Assembly: GCF_000247695.1 (NCBI RefSeq)
Contig: NW_004624880.1
Coordinates: 3,004,735 to 3,068,734, forward strand
Reading direction: 5' to 3'
Length of the DNA: 64,000 nucleotides
Source of the DNA: Heterocephalus glaber
Lineage: Eukaryota; Chordata; Mammalia; Rodentia; Bathyergidae
Below, one piece after another: positions 1 to 11,772 of this stretch. Numbering within the stretch: position 1 is the first letter of the stretch; each line of letters opens with the position of its first letter. The notes under the pieces were generated by a model. It was not told where the DNA came from. It worked only from the letters and a program-made list of their open reading frames with translations, and searched no databases. Both the position numbers and the translations under genes were made by a program.

Positions 1-592
1 TTGGCTCATTCTGCTGTGTAGACTTTCAGTGGAGTTTTTAATCTCCTGGAAATCTGTTTGCATCTGTTTTATGGATTTCATTTGTTTCCTAGGTTGGGAT
101 TCCATCATGTTCCTCAGCTCCTCTCTAGATTTATTGATCATGTCTTGCACTACAAGCAAAATCTCTGCTGTTATCTGAGAAATTATTTCCAAATTCATTT
201 TTTCCAGATCCTCTTTTTTTGCCAGTTCAGTAAGTCCAGGTGGTTGAGTATCAGAGTGTCCCATCTCATTTCCCTTTGGAGTTGCTGTAGATGATCTGGA
301 AGTCTGGTTTTGAGACTTCTAATTTCAATGGAGGGGGCCAGGGTGTGTGTGTGCTGTTGGCGCCCATGTGGCTCACCTCCTCTGCACTGGGAGCAGTGGT
401 ACAGTGGGCCAGAAGCCCCTTCCTCTGCACTGGGAGCAGTGGTACAGTGGACCAGAAGCCCCTTCCTCAGTGCTGGGAGTGGTTATGTGCAATTTCTTGA
501 AACAGACTCTTCAGCACCTTTCTTCTCCTGGAACTCATTGAGTGTTCATGCCTATGGACTGCGTCTGGTGCATTCAATTATAACCAATAAAT
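1..592 (-). mobile_element. LINE-1, 5' region and start of ORF1 (runs off left edge)
   Basis: Read on the minus strand, the frame is open from 318 to the left edge. From the ATG at 264-262 it gives a lysine/glutamate/glutamine-rich, methionine-rich helical sequence typical of the L1 ORF1p coiled coil (RNA-binding chaperone of the L1 RNP). It begins MGHSDTQPPG and has no stop in the 88 codons visible. Upstream in L1 sense (319-592) lies GC-richer 5' untranslated sequence with a 43-bp tandem repeat. Other open frames in this stretch are chance. The right boundary, near 592, is set where the sequence turns AT-rich. Confidence 0.75.
379..489. repeat. 43-bp tandem repeat in L1 5' region
   Basis: Two nearly identical 43-bp units (379-421 and 422-464) are followed by a partial, diverged third from 465. 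Each unit opens with CCTCTGCACTGGGAGCAGTG, or a variant. The period is not a multiple of three, so it fits untranslated L1 leader sequence better than a coding coiled-coil length repeat. Confidence 0.85.
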
Positions 593-759
593 GATAACTT
601 TATGAGGTAATTGATATTTTATTAGCTTGAATGTGATCATGTCATGATTTATATATTTATAAAATATATTTCTACAACGTTAAATATGCTTAATTCCTAA
701 TTTTAACTACATCCCAATAACAGTGAAATAGAAAAATTATGTACAACACAGATTCCTAG

Positions 760-885
760 ATCATGATCCCAAAGAATCTGATTCACATGTAGAGTAGGTA
801 CCAGGAATCATAATGATTAATACACCTTCTGGGAAATGTAGCTGCTGGTGGTCCTGAGACTACACCTTTGGAAACACACATCTGG
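760..885. mobile_element. MER20-like hAT DNA transposon fragment
   Basis: The stretch with CTGATTCACATGTAGAGTAG and later GCTGCTGGTGGTCCTGAGAC, then ACACCTTTGGAAACAC, follows the central and 3' part of the MER20 nonautonomous hAT element as I recall it. It is heavily diverged and its left end is not visible. Confidence 0.45.
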
Positions 886-1226
886 AATCTGGGATTCACG
901 ACTCTGGGTTTGTTTCTTCCCAAAGGAATGTGCTATCTCCCTCCAGTCAAAGCATTCCTAACAATGCATAATGGTCTCTGTGATTCACTTTACTGCTCTT
1001 ATTTCCTGATTCAATAATTAATTATTATTCAGCTCAGTCATTGAGCAATGTTGTTCCACTCAATCAGCCTTTACTATGTGCCAGGAACTAGAGGTACAAA
1101 GATGAAAACACAGCCCCAACCCCAGGGAACCCATCCACTAGCATCATTCTGTTGTTCCTACTTCATGTTATTTATCTCATTCCTTGCATTTTCATAAACC
1201 TGTATGTAACAAGAATGTCATTTTTA

Positions 1227-1286
1227 TATCTCTATCTCTATCTATCTCTATCTATATCTATCTATCTATCTATCTATATATATATA
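1227..1286. repeat. (TATC)n/(TA)n microsatellite
   Basis: A run of TCTA/TATC units passes into pure TA. It borders the solo LTR that begins near 1287. Confidence 0.95.
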
Positions 1287-1676
1287 TATCTTAGTTACTT
1301 TTCTTGTTATTGAAACAAAATACTCAACACCCAAAGTTAAAGGGGGAAGAAAGGTTTATTTGGCTTACAGTTCATGGATGTTTCAGTCCATAATCAGCTG
1401 GCTCCAAGGCAGGGTGACTTTACAGAGGAGAAAAGTTCATAGTGGGTAGAGGGTAGCAAAGCAACAAGGGGCCTTAATAGCATCTTTCTGCTCCTTTTAT
1501 TTTATCCAAACTACTTAGGGTGGGTTGCACTCACACCCTTGATCCTAGTGTCCTTAAACCTAGCATTGCACCATGAATCAATTCCAGCATCACACACTCT
1601 AGATCTACCCACCTCTGAAAAAGCCCCACTATGACTGCATGAGGCTTTGGGGGACATCTAAACACAAGCCATAACA
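1287..1676 (-). mobile_element. solo LTR, ERVL-MaLR type
   Basis: About 390 bp on the minus strand, closely similar to copies at 30320-30717 and 58362-58749. The + strand reads TTAGTTACTTTTCTTGTTAT at one end and ends CCATAACA, the complement of a TG...CA LTR. ATATA occurs on both sides (1282-1286 and 1677-1681), consistent with a 5-bp target duplication, though the TA-rich setting makes this weak. No internal retroviral sequence is present, so it is a solo LTR left by recombination. The family name comes from structural likeness to MaLR LTRs. Confidence 0.8.
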
Positions 1677-1929
1677 ATATATAATAGTAGGTAGCTTCTA
1701 CAACTCACTTTCCCACATTTGATATGTCTTAGAAGCATTTCTTTGTCAGCTCTTTCTTTGTATGTTTTCAGTCTTTCTTGATAATAGCTGTGGAGTATCC
1801 TCCTATATTGATGTACCATCATGTAGTTGACCTTTGTCAGACTGATGAATATTATACTATTTTATATTTTATTCTGTTATATATTATAGTGCCTTGTTGA
1901 ATTCCAAAGAAGATTTTTATTATACTAAT

Positions 1930-2060
1930 TTTATATATAAGGAGATAGAGAAAAGCAAATTACTCTGTTCAAGGTCTGCCAAGGGCAGAAGTAGGACTAC
2001 AGTGGAGTCCCATCTGTCTCAAAGACAACAAAGTTCCTTTCTTTTTTCTGTGCTACCTTT
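1930..2060 (+). repeat. ancient MIR/L2-type fragment
   Basis: A segment reading AAGGTCTGCCAAGGGCAGAA, then a diverged form of the 'associated with sorting by trait' region of old mammalian repeats ending in GTGCTACCTTTGA. It is short and strongly diverged, so the family assignment is tentative. Confidence 0.35.
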
Positions 2061-2429
2061 GAATTATCACAGTAGGGTAAGTGCTAGACAAGGTGAGGAA
2101 TACAAGATCACCTAAAACTTGACTCCTGACAGGACTTCAAGGCAACCAGACAAAATGATAGTTGCACAGAATCTAAGAATTTTCTGGAAACAGAGGGAAA
2201 AAGTGCTTTAAGAGAGGTATTGATTTATTGCAAATCAATAAGTCACACATTAGTGAACATGTACCAGAGGTGATTTGTAACACACACTTGTGGAGAGACT
2301 CATGGAAAGAAGACATGTTATTTATACAGGAGTATTTTATAAAACATGCATGCACATGTGTGTGTGTCTGAAAAATATTACAATAATAAGCTAGGGAGCA
2401 TGGTATAAATAAATATGTACCTCATTTGG

Positions 2430-2660
2430 CAGCTTAAGTAGAGCCTTGGAAATAGGTGGGTGATGGGGTCCTGTCTATGTGGCAAGCACTGAAATTTGCC
2501 CTCTTAATAGCTCAGTTTCTTGCTTTTAAATGAAGAAAGTAATATCTAGTCCCTGCCCACTTGACAGGATGTTGCAAGGCTTGGTTAATTTCTGTAAATG
2601 TTTTGAGATCCTCTGAGGTGTGTGTTCTGTAAATAGGAGGTATTAATAGCAGCCATCAGA
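2430..2660 (+). mobile_element. MIR SINE (diverged)
   Basis: The order of motifs follows the MIR core and 3' part: CTCAGTTTCTTG, then AAATGAAGAAAGTAATA, then ACAGGATGTTGCAAGG, then GTAAATGTTTTGAGA. MIRs predate placental mammals, so the divergence is expected. Confidence 0.6.
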
Positions 2661-5600
2661 ATGGAAACAAAACTGAATTGAGCTGCATTTCTTTTCTGGG
2701 AAAGAAACACAAATACCCATAAAGCACGAAGCCCATTCTGGATCCATCACATTGGCCCTTTTTGAAAAGGCAGCCTGGGTCTCATATAGAACATGGTGAC
2801 AGCTAAGGCTTTAATCTCAAGTGGGAAAATTCAGGAGACTAGCTTGCTTTTATAACATTTAATTTCCCAACTGATTACTGGGATTAAGTGTCCATCTGGC
2901 ACAACGCATTTGTGAGGTATGCATGTGCAGGGAAGTGGGACTTCAGAAAAGGCAGAGATCTAGTAGAAAGAAAAACAAAATGCACAGCCAAGACAGTGCC
3001 ATTTTAGAGCCCTCTGCTAAGATGTCTAAATAGGAATGTGGTATTAGTGTTAGTGAGGCCAATTGGCCATATGTTGTAGGAAAGGCAGTTAGAGAGTGTT
3101 TCTCTTTCTTAGGGTTTTTGTGTTGGCTTACTGAGGATTTGATGATGCCATTCTCTGCCCTGGGTCTAGAGGGGCGTCTAGTGAACTGCTAAGAAGAAAA
3201 TCCAGCGCTGGGTTTTAGCAGTGACATACCAACATTTCTACCTTCAAATTTGAATCAACTGGTCAGTTGCTGTACAGGCACGTAATGTACTCCTACACAT
3301 GGATGGTGGTGGTGATTTAGGCTGGGAAGTCCTGGATCTTGTGATCCACTTGCTCTTATTCCCCCAAAAAAGAATCTCTGAGCAGGAGGTGGAGTCAGCC
3401 ATATGTTACCTCTCATATTTTCACAGTCTCTCTTCAGTGGAAAGGCAGTTCTCTAATCCATCCATGGGCAATATGATACTATAAGCACTAATAGGTCTTA
3501 CAGATGTATACAAACTAAGATTGTGATGCTCAACTGACCTCCCAGATGGAATCACTCATGACTTTTTGTAACTCATTGGATTGTATATAAACCTGTTCCA
3601 AGTGGAGTTTTTATTATATTTTATTTTTAATCTCTGACTAGGACTCTTCCTTGGACACCTAGCCTTTATGTCTGAAAATTCTCACTTTAGAGGTAGAGGC
3701 TCCTGTCTTTTGTGGTCACCACTTCTGCTGAGAGCTCCAGGTTCACAAGCAAAACTTGTCAGTGACTTGGTCTTAATCCTTGGCTGCATGAACATAGGTC
3801 ACTGAAAAATGTCTCTCAGCCCTGATTCTTCCTGTCTATTTACCCAATGCATTGAAAGCGGGGTGGAGCTGGAGAAACCATTTGTAGTCATCCCCAGAGA
3901 CAGTGGGATGAACTAGGTGATGGTCTAACTTCAGGAGATCCTGTAAATCACACCTGTATTGCTCAATCACAAAAGGATGAATGACTCATGTTCACAGGCT
4001 GGAAGGTCTCTACCTTTACTGTATATGAAGCTGGTTCCTTAGGGCTGAGCCTAGGAAAGTACCCTCTATCTTGGAAATACAGATATAAGGTTGGATTCCC
4101 CCACAGGTTGGAATCGATGCCTAATTGTCTTTTGGGAGCTCCGTGCCCTATGTCTTGGGAAGATGAATTTCACAACCCATCATATGAGTTTAGCAGAGAA
4201 ACATAAATCAATAGGAATGAAAGAGTGTCTGATGTGGTTCTGTCATGGCTGTCTGAAAAACAATTTTTCCTTGGATTACATGGACCACCGAATGAAGCCC
4301 CTTGTAGAGGCACCCATTCATCAATGAATCCACATATTCACAGTGGGGTCTAGTTTACAATGATAAAGCTTCTCACACCCCGTCATTCTCTGGTGCTCCC
4401 TTCTGCTGCAGCAGTGTCCTAAAGGGCAAGTCTGCTGACATTACATCCTGTTCAGCCATAGCTATCTAACCTAGTCCTAGGGAGCTGGGGAGGGTCGGGT
4501 CTATGATGTAAGATGCAAAGCACCCATATCATATTACAGTGTCTTTTCCTTGCCACCACTTACCCCACTCATCTTCAGAAACCTTCCAGGTATGCCAGGA
4601 GAAATGGCCATACCTGTCTAGTCCAGTTGCATTGCCCAGGGAAAGGTCTTTGTTGTAAAATATATTGTCTTACATAGATTTTAAAGAAAACCACAGTTAG
4701 GATTGGTGAATTTGCACAGATATTTCTTTTTCTTGATTTTCTTGTTGTAAACAGAGACTTCTTGTCAGTACACATGTATCTGCCAGGGATGGGAACAAGA
4801 GTCTTTCTACCTCACTACAATAACACATAATGTGTCCTAAGTATCATGTGAATAACACTTGTGCTACAATGTTCAGATATGAAGTAATAATTAAAATAAT
4901 TCTCAGGAATCAAGAAACATTACATTAGAGACTGTTGAATAGTGTGTCCCCACTGTCATGAAAAAAAAGCTATAGTGATACCAGAGAAGTTTGAAGTCAG
5001 TCAGAAATGGCAAATATCTTGATAATACATGTCATTGTCAGCCTTCTTCCCCTTTGGCAGGAATAGCTTACTAAGTGCTCATAAACTCATTCCTACTGAT
5101 ATCACACATAATTTCAGAATCCTTCTCAGTTGATGTTCCAGGCACTCCATGCTAGTTCAGCAGAGCTGGAATAAGTGACTTAATTTCTAAAAATAAAATT
5201 GAGGTATCAGAGTTCTTAATAGTATAATTAATGTTTCAAGGAGGAATTTTGAGCTGTCTCTATGGCTTTTGCCAGCCTTTTCTGTTTAGAAATAATTTTG
5301 ATGGTAATTGAGACTGGTTTCCATATACCGCACCCATTTTTGTTCACTAACTCAAAAATAACACACCATAAGAAACAGTAAATATGATTCTGTCTTTATA
5401 AGCCTTATGTGAGATGATGTCTGATCCCTATTAAATGTCAAGAATAAATTATTTATGTGAGATGAAGATACAGATGGGATTATATTAGGGATTAATTCTA
5501 CCAAAGCTAACCACATGAATGCCCACTGAGGAACAGTAGTAATTTTTAAATAATGTGTTAATAACTGCTTGACTTGTTGATATTTGGGAAAAAAGTGAAA

Positions 5601-7815
5601 ATATTACATAGGACACTTTGAACTTGATGTCTTATCTTCAGATCTTGATTTGCCCTATCCTCAGTCCTGTCCCATGCGTAAAAACAAGTAGAAACTCAGA
5701 CAGCATAAACAGTTGTCTCAGGTGAGGGATAGATGGGCTCTAGTTTGGGTCTAGATGGCCTAACCCACTTTGAAGTCATGAGCTTGCAATCTGTTATCTA
5801 TCAGTTGTGATCAAAATACCCAATTGTATTGGCTTGATTGGAATACATTGCTGGATTGTAATACATTCTCAACCTTCACTGTGCCCTGACATCAGTTCTT
5901 AATATGGCCATTTGATTGTTTAGTCTTTGGAATTACACAAGATTGCAGCTGCTAGTGTACCTGTGGCTCATGCATCTTGTATCCTGGGATCAAAGGTGAT
6001 AAAACATGCTGACAGACAGGTGAAGTCAAATGAGAGAAAGGCTACCTCCAAATTCCTCAGCCATACCAAGAATCCTTTTGCCAGTTTGGGGAGGGGAAAG
6101 GAATCTGCATTCTGATGCTGCCATTAAGTAATATGTGAGCTTTGGAAAGACATAGCATCCCTTTTTGTCAGCTCTCTGCACAATATGCCATAATATTACC
6201 AACAAGACTTAGGAGACAGTTGCTGAGTGATGTGTAAAGTGTTTTACAATCTGCAGCATTAGCTCATAAAGATGGAGGGGCAGAACATTCTCTTCCTTGC
6301 CCTGTATGCAAGGCATGGAACTGAATTTCAGGGTGATATAAAGAAATGTCATAAAGGTTATAAAATGTGAAAAAGGTATGGTCTTTAATCTCAAAGCTAC
6401 GGGTTAGAGGTTTGGATGACAAGCACTTAGGCCTATTCACAAATCTGCACATGCATTTAAATATGGTCCTATACCTGTGTTGAAAATAGAAATCATGTCA
6501 CATTATTCTTTAAGATACTGTACGTCTGAGTAGCACTTCAGTTTGCTAACCAAGCAACTGTTAATATGGCTGTTTTTCTTGCCACACCTCAAAGGACCGC
6601 TTCTGTAAAGACTTGCCAACACGATGGGAAAAACCACATTTTTAAAAAAATCTGAAGACTATCTAGATTCCTTCTTTATGCATCTGATGCTCTGTCCCTT
6701 GCAAGCTAGCCTAACCATGTTGATCATTTGTTTAGTAATATATTTCCTTTTTTTCCTCAAAAAGGATTGGCAGGGTTGAAGGAAGGGCAGGTCGTGGTAT
6801 AACAAAAGATAGCTCATATACTTTCTGTTCTTTGGGGGAATTTGAGAAAGCAGTTAGCCAACTTAGAAAAGAAAGCATTTTTGGGCAATCTAGATTGAAC
6901 AGAAACTTCTATTTCAGAATTGTGAGTTGCATTGAGCCTGTAAATTAATTCTTCCTCTCTTCAATGGCATAAGATCATGTAGTGTTTTAACAAATATGTC
7001 TTCCAATAAGGTGAGACAACCCTCTTGGCCCTGGCATGCAGGACAAATAGGCCAAAAGGTAAAAAGGCAGGATTTCCTGGAGTTTAGTCTGTGGTGTCTT
7101 CTGGGACAAATTTAAAACATGCAGGTGTCCCTTCCCTGCCCCCAGGCCACCTAATTATTGCCTTGTTGCCTGCTGGGGTAGGCACAACCTGCTCATCTCC
7201 CAGGTTCATTTTTCAGTTTGATTGAGTCATGAGGGCTAGGTCCCCAGAAACAACTGAGGATCTATTTTGTGGGGAAAAGGTCATAGAACTCCAAGAATCT
7301 CTACTTCCCTAAAATGAAGAGCTCAGTTTCATGTAGCCCCACGTGAAAAGGGTAGGCGAGCAGGGCTAGTTGTAAGACTTCATCTTTCTCTGCAAATGGA
7401 AGGAACAAAACCTCCATCTTGCTAGCTTAAGAGTTGCCTGGTGGCCTTATTTCAACTGAGGCAGCACAGCTTGCTTTAGCTTTGAAGTGTGAAAACCAAA
7501 TAAAGGTTGGCAGAGTGAAGACATGGAAGCTGCATAGCCTTCTTGGAGCATAAAGAAACACACCCAGCCCTTTGGACTGAATGCAGAAACTTTTCCCATC
7601 CCTTTACCACTATCTCATGCTATGGCCTCTCCTCCAAAAACTGGCTGCATTGGCAGGTTTAGTTGGCTGCCCTGCACTGGAGCTTTTCTGTTATTGCTGG
7701 GGGTGGGGGATTTTGCAACCTTCCCTAATTTGAGAGGGGACTGAGCAGATGCCCATGCCCTAACCATCTTGATGTTTGTTTTACTAATTTCACCATCATG
7801 GTGAGGCAGGGAAGC
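2661..7815. other. unique intronic sequence, no gene recognised
   Basis: About 5 kb of AT-rich DNA. The open frames are short, lack family features and overlap on both strands. No hairpin RNA, tRNA or young repeat was recognised. Confidence 0.6.
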
Positions 7816-8106
7816 ACACACACACACATGCACATACATGTACACACAGAGAGGCATATACATTCAGACACATATACGCACATGAAGTACACATAAAAAG
7901 CACACAAATATTCACAAACATGCACATGTGTATAGAAAACACATAGAACATGTATGACACATATACACATGTAAAAGCAAGCATAAGTACACATAACACA
8001 CATATGCACAAACTATACTGAAAGACACATGCATGAACATGAAAACACATGCACAGACACACATGAAAGTACACACATATATAAGTACCCACAAAGGTAT
8101 ACACAG
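7816..8106. repeat. degenerate CA/ACAT-rich low-complexity block
   Basis: About 290 bp of CACA, ACAT and CATA units with irregular interruptions. Its complement gives long cysteine/valine/methionine-rich open frames that are artefacts of the repeat. Confidence 0.9.
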
Positions 8107-8780
8107 ACAAGACTTTGAGACAAATGTTTTGCTCCAGCACCTGAACAATGATTTGGTCTGTTGGTCAAGTTTATCTCTGACCTGGGCAAAAATTGTAGAA
8201 ATCCTAATACAGGGGCTGAGAAGGGAAAATATTGGCTTCTAATATATAAACATTTCTGTCCTATAGGAAAATGTTAATTTTCTCCTAAATCAAATGTTGA
8301 CATATATCAGGTGCTACTGAAGATGTGTCACTATGAGAGAAGTTCTCTGCTGAAGAGAATACAGACCAGGCTGAAGTCTTTCCTCTGAAATGTTAGCAGG
8401 CTTAGAATCCAAAAAGGTTTGAATTAAGAGTTTTAGGAACCATCTCAGTTCTTAAAAACAGTGAATCCCTCCCTCCTAAGGAAGGGAGCAGGGAGCAGAA
8501 TTTAACTTTGTAAAATGCACTGCTTTCTGCAGAACCCTCATCTGCAAAGACTCAGGCTTTGCTTACATGTGTCAGGGGGCAGGATTTTATTAGACACATG
8601 AGGGAAGTCTAGGGGCACAAAGAAAGGACAGACTCTACAGGCAAGGGGATATTTCCAGAGCTACATGCTTTAGCTACCCCTTTCTCCACTGCTTCCAAAA
8701 AATGCAGTGTAAATATTCGTTTTTGTTCAACATCTATATTTTAAAAATTCAGAATTAAAATTCCCCTACCCTTTCCTCAT

Positions 8781-8812
8781 AACACACATGCACACACACA
8801 CACACACACACG
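8781..8812. repeat. (CA)n microsatellite
   Basis: Fifteen or so CA units with a TG interruption near the left end. Confidence 0.95.
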
Positions 8813-9852
8813 AATACCCTTTTAACTTGCTAACTTTGAAAGATGATGAGATCCACCACCAGTGAGCTCTGCCAGTCTGCAGAGTGAAGGCCAAGATCAA
8901 TGCAGAAGGTTGGTGCAGTGCTGCCGCAGAGCTGCGTGATCAGAATACAAGATGGAGAGGAGGGGGAAAGGCCAAGAAATATGTCTGTGCTTGGAGTTTA
9001 CACAAGTCTCCTTAGCAACTTGTCTGAATTTATTTTTTCCTTAACGTGTGTGAGTTTCATCCAAATCCTGAATGCAATGGGAGTAGTCTCTCATAGGCTC
9101 CTATTTCCCTTCTACTGGGGTAAAATCTGCATTTGATGAGTGAGGCTTTCTCTTCCTTACCAGTACCAGCCCCCCACCCCCACCATGGAGGTAGCTCTGA
9201 TCCCTTGCATTGTGACTTTGTGGACTGTTGGTAGCTTTCCAGAAATCCACATCTCCACAGGGGAATGCTGGAGCCCATTTCTGATGGCCACAGCTGTGCA
9301 GATCTGTGCTGCAGCCTCGCTGTGTCTGGTGCAGGCTCCTGTGTGTGGCATGTGTGTAAATGTGCCTGTTTGTATGCCTGTGTGATATGAAAGAATAGAG
9401 AAATAACAGAGCTCCTTTCCTTTCTGCTATTTCTTTTCTTTTCCTGTTTTGCTTTCCTCCTTCCCCTCCACCAACATAAAAGCCCAGGTAATTCTAATTA
9501 AAAGATGAATATAAGGCTATTAGATAAAAACTGACTTTTAGAGATTTGATATGTTAGATTTCATGTGACTACTTCAGCGGAGACAACCCTAAATACCACA
9601 GTGGTTTTTCCCTAAAAGTGCTTTACCTTCAAACATCCCTGGGGAGCAGAGATGGTGCCTCATTGAGCCAATGCTGAATATAAATCTTAATATTTCTCTT
9701 TTTTGCTCCTCCCATTTTAGAGTCAGGGGAAAAAAGAAAAGAGAGACCTAGCCAAAAAATGTTAAGGTTTGATTTTTGGCTCTTTTACAAACAGATGTTG
9801 CTTGTCATTTTGCTGTTGTTAAGCAGGCACCAGATTGGACCAAGCAGCAGTT

Positions 9853-9854
9853 GT

Positions 9855-9899
<45 letters not shown>

Positions 9900-9900
9900 G
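9853..9900. repeat. (GT)n microsatellite
   Basis: About 24 GT dinucleotides with one GC interruption near the right end; likely length-polymorphic. Confidence 0.97.
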
Positions 9901-11402
9901 TTGGGGGGAATGAATGTCAGGGGTGGAAAAAGGGCTGGAAAGCAAAAGAAAAAACTGATTTTTGTACAAGTTGAGAGAAAGAAGTAGGTATATGGGTTAA
10001 TACTTCTTTTCTTTTTCAAACTTCAATTTGGCAGAGATGATGTAAAATTTTATTCTACTTGGCTGCCTGTTGTTTTGAAAGAAGGGAGGAATGTAGAAAT
10101 CAGTAGGCAGGAAAGTCCTGGGTGAGAGAGCTGGCCTCCTGGGGAGCAGCACAGAGCAGGTCAGTGGACCTGTGCCCTGGACTGAGGAAAGGGGCTTTCT
10201 GCTTCAGCGGAACCTAGTTTCTTGGGTTTGATGGTTGCTTCTTTTCTGTAAGTATCACTGTGGAAGTTCCAGGCTCTTCTGTACCTTTCCCAGAAAGAGA
10301 ATCCCATTGTTTTACTGTTAAAGCTCTAAGGAAATACTGGCTTTTTACATATTGCACATCTCTTTCCTTGCAGGATCCAAGTGATTTAATTCTTTCTCCT
10401 TGTCACCTCATTTTCTAATCTAATTGTGGTGTGCTTTCTCAAGAGCAAAACAGAGCTTTGCACAGAAAATGTTAAAGTTGGCTGGTATATAGCAAGCATT
10501 CAGGCAGTATGTAGTTCATGTATAGTAGTGAAATGACAGACATCTGATTTTTTAAAAATGTCTCATGTTTCCTGGTCACAATCAGGATCTTATTATTATT
10601 ATTTCATTTCAACCCTACTTCTCTGCTTTAATATTAACAATATAGCTACAAAAGAAGTTGTAGGCCAGCCTTATTTCATTTTAAAAAGGATGAAAAATTG
10701 TCATCGTGAACAAACTCATGCCTTTCCAAAGTGAAAGTAGCTTCCCTAAGCCAGCTGTACAAGAAGCAACTTGTTACTGGCAAAGCCTCTTTCTCTTTTG
10801 TTTCATCGAGTGTGTCAAGAGCAAATTTGCTTCCTATTTCTCACTCTTAAATTGTTGATCTCTGTTATGCACCTCTGGTAAGTGATCATTAAGTGGGTTT
10901 AGGTTTTTTTAAATTACAAAAAAAAGAGTAAGTCCACGACTCAGTTTGAGGATATGGTTTGTTTTTGTCCAATCTATCCTATTCCCTCACGCCATTTTTT
11001 CATGTCTTTGTTCTTTAGCCGAACTATACATGCTTTTCATTTATCATTTTTCATAAAATTAAAAAAAAAATACAGGGAGTTTGTGGTAAGAAGGTTACAA
11101 ATACCAATTTCTAAACTTCCTATTGTTGGAAAGAAGCATGAAAACCATTGCATGGCTTTGCCGGTCTCTTCCCTCCCCACCTCCATTCTGGTCAGTTTTC
11201 CTAGGTAAAGAAGAATTAATTGAGCCTAAGGAGCTGGCTTTGGTACTATGCTGTGCTAGAGAGATGTTCCTGCACTATGCTGTGGTATCCTTGTGGCAAC
11301 ATCACAGGCTGACGCATTGTGTGATGCGCGGCACCAGCAAATGACTCCTGGAGAAGCAATTGCTCAATGTGTTTCTTTTGTTGGGGAAATTGGATTTTTC
11401 AG

Positions 11403-11432
11403 GCAAAACAAACAAACAAACAAACAAAAAAC
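11403..11432. repeat. (CAAA)n microsatellite
   Basis: Five to six CAAA units running into poly(A). No flanking SINE was recognised. Confidence 0.9.
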
Positions 11433-11588
11433 CCAAAAAAACTAAAACCCAGAGGCTGCAGAGGGTGAAAGAAATGACATCAGAAAAACTGAAAAGACAT
11501 AAGGGGGCCCAAAACTAGCTGTCTCCCTTCTTCATGATGTTGGGTGTCTGGTTGACTGCCAAAGGGTGGATTTCAACAAGCTTGCTGA

Positions 11589-11772
11589 AGAGTTCTTTTT
11601 TTTTTTCTTGCCCTCTTCCTTTCTTTTCTTTATTGTCCTTTTTTTCTTCTTTCCTTTTTCTCTGTCTTGCTTCTCTCTCTGTCTCTCTGTCTCTCTCTGT
11701 CTCTCTCTCTTCTTTCCTTCTCTATCTTTCTTTTCATGTTTCTTTTTTCTTCATCCTCCCAGCCTCTCTTCC
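11589..11772. repeat. polypyrimidine tract (T/C-rich, CTCTGT units)
   Basis: About 180 bp of nearly pure pyrimidine on the + strand, with a TCTCTG/TCTC core at about 11672-11712. The two overlapping F/S/L-rich open frames here are artefacts of this tract. Confidence 0.9.

Larger units (their letters stand above)
8107..11402. other. unique intronic sequence with CA/GT microsatellites
   Basis: Contains a (CA)n at 8781-8812 and a long (GT)n at about 9853-9900. The stretch 8860-9380 is somewhat GC-richer than its surroundings. No exon, RNA or transposon was identified with confidence. Confidence 0.6.

Noticed and set aside
7725..8148. Overlapping minus-strand open frames rich in cysteine, valine and methionine
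   Set aside because: They are translations of the degenerate CA/ACAT repeat; all frames of such repeats stay open.
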